From Biomphalaria glabrata (lineage: Eukaryota > Mollusca > Gastropoda > Planorbidae), in NCBI RefSeq assembly GCF_947242115.1, contig NC_074718.1, positions 45,300,699-45,364,698 on the forward strand: a stretch of DNA of 64,000 nt, written 5' to 3'. Shown here piece after piece: positions 61,001 through 64,000 of this stretch. The translations under genes and the position numbers were made by a program. Below the pieces are notes generated by a model. That model ran no database searches and was not told the origin of the DNA. It was given only the letters and a program-made list of their open reading frames with translations. Numbering within the stretch: position 1 is the stretch's first letter; every line of letters begins with the position of its first letter.

Positions 61001-62325
61001 TGTTTTGGTTGATTTTCTAATAATTTCATCAATAGGATGGCTGCCTGGTCATCCAGTTTGTGCGCTAGACTGTCGTTTGGATTTATTGATGGTCCCGGGT
61101 TCAAACCCTGCCCGCTCCAGTCCCCTGTCATCCTGCTGGAGGTTTGGACTAGGAACTAAACTGCATGCTAGACTGTTGTTTGGATGTATCGATGGTCCCG
61201 GGTTCAAACCCTGCCCGCTCCCATCCCCCATCATCCTGCGGGAGGTTTGGACTAGGAAGTAAACTATCTTCAACATTGAAGGAACATCCAAAACACATAA
61301 AACAAAACATTTTACAAACAAACATTGAATATGGGGATTCATTTATTATTACAACTAGAGTAGACACTACAATCCTAGTCCAAGAGATATAATTTTATAA
61401 TCTAATCTACACTACATCTAGACATCTATATTAAATACTAGATCTAGATCTATATATAGTACTTATAATATATATATATACTTTTTAGTGATCTAGTTTG
61501 ACTTGAGTTAAGACAAGACATCAAGAGTGAGACAGATACTTCAGATAGACAATCTAGTAGATCTGGAATATAGATGTAGATCTAGCTAGATGATGATCAT
61601 TGATGATGAGACTGATGAGTAGATGATAAAAGAGATGTAGACGGAGTAAACTAGAGTAGAGTAAAGTAGATCATAATCTAGTAGATGAGAAGAAAATTTA
61701 AGAAAACAAAGATTTTAATTTCTAAATTAAATCTAGATCTAGTAAATAATTTAATAACAGAATCTAATAAATTATAATAAATAAAATAGATATGTAGTCA
61801 ATCTAGATCTAGAATAATTTAATTATTTAATACAAAAAAATAATTATTATTATAATATATATTTTAAATTAATATTATAATTTATTAAAATAAAAAAATT
61901 AGATTATTAATGATTAGATTTATATTAATTTATTAAATTAAATATTTTATGAAATTGTATTCATTTAATTCATTTAGAATTTTAGTATTTACTATCCAGT
62001 GACTATCAGCTATCAGTATCATATTAAATAATTAATCATAATCATAATGATGATAATCATAATCATGAATGATAATCATTTAGACTATTAGACTTCCGTG
62101 ACTTCGTGATTTAGATTTACACTACTCATGATTTACTATTTTTTTTTTTAGTATTTTATTTACTATTATTATTTATTATAATTATTTACTCTCTCCTCTG
62201 TAACTTATTTTAGTATGTAAGTTTTTTTGTAACTGTAATTTTACTTACTGAGTTTCCGCTATTTCAGCATCTCTTTCCTTGCTGATTAAATCCAGAGTTT
62301 TAGTAACAAATAATTCCACCGCCAT
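45645..62325 (-). CDS. IGHMBP2: DNA/RNA helicase IGHMBP2 (SMUBP-2), 16 exons, complete
   Basis: A UPF1-like SF1B 5'-3' helicase linked in vertebrates to ribosomes and tRNA. Exons (minus): 62325-62249, 59784-59603, 59260-59065, 57923-57823, 55975-55815, 55422-55222, 54522-54298, 53237-53140, 52594-52400, 51425-51307, 49681-49587, 48815-48692, 48133-47957, 47382-47280, 47152-47014, 46616-45645. All are GT-AG and phase-consistent, giving 1054 residues (human 993). The start is ATGGCGGTGGAATTATTTG, matching the family N-terminus. Motifs: Walker A GPPGTGKT 216-223, DEC box 377-379, GDHKQLPPT 401-409, QYRMH 447-451, DGFQGRE 571-577, VAVTRARR 605-612, R3H Arg726/His730, an extra C2HC finger 868-887, AN1 finger from C958, and a basic coiled C-terminus. 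The DEC box is followed by SQ where human has AQ. Introns are rich in SINEs, LINE tails and minisatellites. Confidence 0.96.
46149..46208 (-). CDS. IGHMBP2: Additional C2HC zinc finger in IGHMBP2
   Basis: Residues 868-887 read [21 protein letters not shown]-x2-C-x11-H-x3-C, with the N...HE.HC features of TRAF-type/XAF1-like fingers. The segment sits in the linker between R3H and AN1, which is finger-free in the human protein as I recall it. It is in the same exon and frame as the AN1 domain. Confidence 0.7.
47511..47670 (+). mobile_element. SINE family A, divergent copy
   Basis: 'ggatggctgccctggttatg' head, 'caggttcaaaccctgcctgc' B box, 'ccgaaggaacat' tail. It is followed within 30 bp by a family B SINE. 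Confidence 0.7.
47695..47946 (+). mobile_element. SINE family B copy
   Basis: B box 'gaggttcgaatcccgac'; body 'ctgagcgcctaaaggcag'; end 'tatataaaagctcaataaaag'. It abuts IGHMBP2 exon 13, ending about 10 bp from its donor. Confidence 0.8.
48310..48490. repeat. 40-bp tandem repeat, about 4.5 copies
   Basis: Unit 'ttgtcaaatctaagacatgg' plus 'tcacatctatttaagacagg'. It lies in IGHMBP2 intron 12. Confidence 0.8.
48535..48690. repeat. Short degenerate tandem repeat next to IGHMBP2 exon 12
   Basis: Repeats of 'aaaaagatgtcatacttcta' with variable spacing. The array runs right up to the 5' splice site at 48691. Confidence 0.75.
49310..49425 (-). mobile_element. SINE family A, truncated divergent copy
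   Basis: Reading minus: 'ccctggtcatgtggtgtgc' head, 'cgggtttgcagccttcccc' in the B-box position, 'gtgagaggtttgggcttg' body. Confidence 0.55.
49995..50500 (+). mobile_element. LINE 3' fragment with C-terminal zinc finger
   Basis: It encodes [48 protein letters not shown] and [17 protein letters not shown] frame change follows, then [20 protein letters not shown], in which the first finger Cys is Tyr. It is the end of a non-LTR reverse-transcriptase ORF, and lies in IGHMBP2 intron 10. Confidence 0.8.
50501..51306. other. IGHMBP2 intron 10 remainder
   Basis: AT-rich. About 50755-50930 contains GC-richer sequence ('gttgggccgaggccaat') with no family recognised. No gene is seen. Confidence 0.4.
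51980..52036. repeat. (TA)n microsatellite
   Basis: TA dinucleotides with 'ttata' interruptions, abutting the 3' end of a family B SINE. Confidence 0.85.
52033..52268 (-). mobile_element. SINE family B copy
   Basis: Minus-strand copy with head 'gtggtcgagaggcttagtg' and B box 'gaggttcgacacctgac'; its AT tail merges with the (TA)n run. It lies in IGHMBP2 intron 9. Confidence 0.85.
52620..53095. repeat. 39-bp minisatellite, about 11-12 copies, IGHMBP2 intron 8
   Basis: Unit 'atcaagtcaacttattattc' plus 'aacaactagctaataaaat', with some units lacking 'aag'. It lies between exons 9 and 8, about 25 bp from exon 9. Confidence 0.88.
53377..53591 (+). mobile_element. SINE family B copy with internal deletion
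   Basis: Complete head 'gtggtcgagaggccaagtg' and B box 'gaggttcgacacccgac', but the poly-C segment and the following 'ggtccacaaatgag' are missing. It ends in AAT repeats. Confidence 0.85.
53814..53980 (+). mobile_element. SINE family A copy
   Basis: 'ggctgcctggtagtgcggtt' head, 'ggttcaaaccctgcccgct' B box, and a 'caaacaaacaaacc' tail. It is close to the copy at 3581-3745. Confidence 0.85.
54115..54285 (+). repeat. Unclassified dispersed repeat, copy 2
   Basis: It aligns by eye with 40796-40960 over most of its length. It ends about 13 bp from the donor of IGHMBP2 exon 7. Confidence 0.6.
54745..54832 (+). mobile_element. SINE family C, 3' part only
   Basis: 'tgccacataacac', then 'ggtctaaaaggggagcttta'. 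It is a decayed copy of the family C 3' body. Confidence 0.5.
55625..55770 (-). mobile_element. Decayed LINE zinc-finger tail
   Basis: Nucleotide similarity to 37090-37200 ('tgactaaagag.c.aatcctt', 'cattttatgtctcg.aagac'). No frame is left. Confidence 0.5.
56231..56578. repeat. 58-bp minisatellite, 6 copies, IGHMBP2 intron 4
   Basis: Unit 'aacctagtattgaggatttc' plus 'taaatgaaactaaatagact' plus 'aattaaaacaacaataac'. Copies alternate 'aaactaaa' and 'aaacaaaa', suggesting a two-unit amplification step. Confidence 0.9.
56579..57822. other. IGHMBP2 intron 4 remainder
   Basis: (GT)n at 56789-56806, (GATGAT)n at 56935-56952, and a (GA)n run at 57138-57152. No gene is recognised. Confidence 0.45.
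58075..58990 (+). mobile_element. LINE fragment with reverse-transcriptase YADD-type box to 3' end
   Basis: ITSLHFADD near 58120 is the reverse-transcriptase catalytic box. Decayed sequence follows with [55 protein letters not shown] and [15 protein letters not shown]. Many stops and frame changes are present. It is the C-terminal half of a non-LTR ORF (RTE/L2-like by motif) in IGHMBP2 intron 3. A segment of it occurs twice (58298-58382 and 58751-58838). Confidence 0.8.
60205..60650 (-). mobile_element. LINE 3' fragment (CR1/Jockey-like)
   Basis: Minus reading holds [20 protein letters not shown]-like decayed codons of the '[19 protein letters not shown]' region and ends with the '[12 protein letters not shown]' region at 60210-60240. 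It is older than the copies at 10211 and 24557. Confidence 0.65.
60797..60962 (+). mobile_element. SINE family A copy
   Basis: Head 'ggctgcctggtcgtgcggtt', B box 'gggttcaaaccctgcccgc', tail 'catgtaaaacattttatg'. Confidence 0.87.
61036..61312 (+). mobile_element. SINE family A, tandem double copy
   Basis: One copy (61036-61162) runs directly into a second that lacks its head (61163-61312). Each has its own 'gggttcaaaccctgcccgc' B box. It probably arose by unequal exchange or insertion next to an older copy. Confidence 0.8.
61400..62160. other. AT-rich, AGATCT-rich part of IGHMBP2 intron 1
   Basis: AGATCT/TCTAGA palindromes (61430-61810), then an almost pure A/T stretch (61810-61990) and 'aatcat/gat' low-complexity sequence. 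No gene is seen. Confidence 0.5.
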
Positions 62326-62749
62326 TATGTACACAATTTTCTTGAATTTTATCTTGTACAATTTGTTTTAACAGCTTTTACCTCAGTAAGGTGCAATCAT
62401 AATCATGCAGAGTGCAATGTTTATCTTTTCTACTTCAAAAATTCGATTACTTTTCCTATTTCGAAACCAAAACATACATTTTATCGATATTCATTACTGT
62501 CATTGTGATACAAGGGAAACTAATCTATTTTTTTTTTTAGAGCCCACCTCTTTTTTTTTTTTTTTTTATTTACCTGCACATTTTAATGCACATTTTTTTA
62601 ACATTTATTTTCATTTCAAAATATAAAAAGGGGAAGTGATATGATTTAGGACAAAGATTAGAAAAAAAATATAGGTTAGATTTTAGATCTAACTGAAATA
62701 CTTCATGTTGTATAAAGATCTCTATAGTAGGCATATATTATCTCCCTTT

Positions 62750-63080
62750 ATATCATCTCCCTAGGTGTTATAATAAATGAAAAACTGTCATGGAATCCCC
62801 ATATTGATGAAACCATCAAATAATCAAACAAAGCATTAGGGTTTATTTAAGGAAATTTCTATTAATGAAATAAGAACATAAAACTAAAATGTTATTCAAC
62901 CTTGGTTAGGCCAATAATAGAATATGCATCCTCCGTTTGGGACCCCTCAACTCAAGAAAACATTAAGAAACTGGAACAGACACAAAATAGAGCTGTGAGA
63001 TTCAAAACAAAAGAATATTCACATTTGACTAGAGTAACACCTTTAGTAAAATCACTAAATTTAGAAAACCTTCAGGATTA
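62750..63080 (+). mobile_element. LINE 3' region fragment (CR1/Jockey-like)
   Basis: [53 protein letters not shown] and [20 protein letters not shown], interrupted by several stops. It covers the segment just upstream of, and overlapping, the part kept at 10211 and 24557. It is truncated at its 3' side. Confidence 0.8.
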
Positions 63081-63732
63081 AAACAGGCCTACTTCTAATT
63101 CTTTTTAACATAAACAAACATAAAAAATCGTCTCTTTGCAATAAACGTCTGTAATTGTATTAATGCTTTAAAAAAAAAACATGTTTTCAGGGTTAGGGTC
63201 AGAGTTGAACTAGAATGCGCCTGGGGTCTCCAATAAGTGGGGGCCTCACACAGGACTGGAAACATTTCGAAAGATGAATCAAATTCAAAAAAAAAAAAAG
63301 CAGAACACTACGGGTTCTGCAGAACTTTTGCATCTATTACGGCTCAGAGTTTATGAACAGATGTTTAAATCTACTTTTTTAGACCACTTATATGTCAGGA
63401 GACCCTTGCTTTTTTTTTTTGTTTTTTTTTTTATGAATTGCGTTTTTTTAATTTTTTTTTTGATCTTTCCCTTGCGACACTATTTCATCCAATTGTCCAG
63501 GATTTTGCTGACCCTTGCGTCGAGCGTGTCAGTCTAATTGGTATTAAAATTTCGACAAGAAACTCGGGGATATTAGGTTCAATTTCAAATTGACAGGTAT
63601 CCGGATCCTCGTCTTCCTCAATCAGAGCCCGAGGTGTGCCCTTAGAACTTCCCAGTGCCTCTCGATGCATTTAGATTCAAGCCAGCGGAGTTCTTCTCTC
63701 TGTTTATTCAATTCTAACTCATCAAGCAGCTT

Positions 63733-64000
63733 AACAGATGCCATGGGCAATCTTACCCCAGATGCCATGAACAATCTTACCTCAGATGCCATGGGCAATC
63801 TTACCTCAGATGCCATGGACAATCTTACCTCAAATGGCATGGACAATCTTACCTCAGATGGCATGGAAAATCTTACCTCAGATGCCATGGAAAATCTTAC
63901 CGCAGGTGCCATGGAAAATCTTACCTCAGATGCCATGGACAATCTTACCTCAGATGGCATGGAAATCCTTCCCTCTGATGCCATGGGAAATTTTACCTCA
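63733..64000 (-). repeat. 24-bp minisatellite with an open frame, at least 11 copies, runs off the edge
   Basis: Unit 'atgccatggacaatcttacc' plus 'tcag'. On the minus strand it is open throughout as repeats of the octapeptide MASEVRLS. The frame continues out of the array as LDELELNKQREELRWLESKC and stops at about 63622. No family is recognised; it may be coding or only a repeat whose period is a multiple of three. Confidence 0.75.

Overview
The window is metazoan nuclear DNA: AT-rich, intron-rich, with GT-AG (and one GC-AG) introns and many SINEs, LINE tails, MITEs and minisatellites. Protein similarity and repeat style (three tRNA-like SINE families, dense AGATCT/TCTAGA arrays) suggest a mollusc, probably a freshwater pulmonate snail. 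The taxon is inferred; there is no direct taxonomic marker.

Layout, left to right. (1) 169-2043 (+): the last three coding exons of cytosolic arginyl-tRNA synthetase (RARS1). (2) 2519-15519 (-): a complete 11-exon EXOSC8 (RNA exosome subunit RRP43), tail-to-tail with RARS1. (3) 11.7-20.9 kb: repeat-rich DNA with two copies of a terminal-inverted-repeat element, a 336-bp tandem duplication, a LINE RNase H/C-terminal fragment and AGATCT-rich DNA. (4) 20962-29180 (+): a 12-exon FBXW7 (F-box/WD40 ubiquitin-ligase receptor) whose first two coding exons encode a ComEA-type helix-hairpin-helix domain; the long 3'UTR may reach 32.35 kb. (5) 32.4-38.4 kb: LINE tails, SINEs, a 1.6-kb minisatellite and a 198-bp hAT-type MITE with perfect target duplications. 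(6) 39013-40464 and 41443-42744 (+): two intronless tandem Cys-loop receptor subunits. (7) 45645-62325 (-): a complete 16-exon IGHMBP2 (UPF1-like helicase, R3H, AN1) with an additional C2HC finger; its introns are full of SINE and LINE pieces. (8) 62.7-64 kb: a LINE fragment and a 24-bp minisatellite running off the edge.

The exon models were built by hand from splice sites and family conservation. Reading phase closes across every junction: FBXW7 gives 845 codons, IGHMBP2 1054 and EXOSC8 272 (if the 23-bp first exon is right). RARS1, EXOSC8, IGHMBP2 and FBXW7 are housekeeping genes of translation, RNA decay and protein turnover with no sign of operonic linkage. The two receptors are lineage-type neuronal or sensory channel genes. 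The most unusual signals are the HhH-FBXW7 architecture, splice-site-bearing tandem repeats in FBXW7 intron 9 and at an EXOSC8 exon end, the divergent receptor pair, and the extra zinc finger in IGHMBP2.
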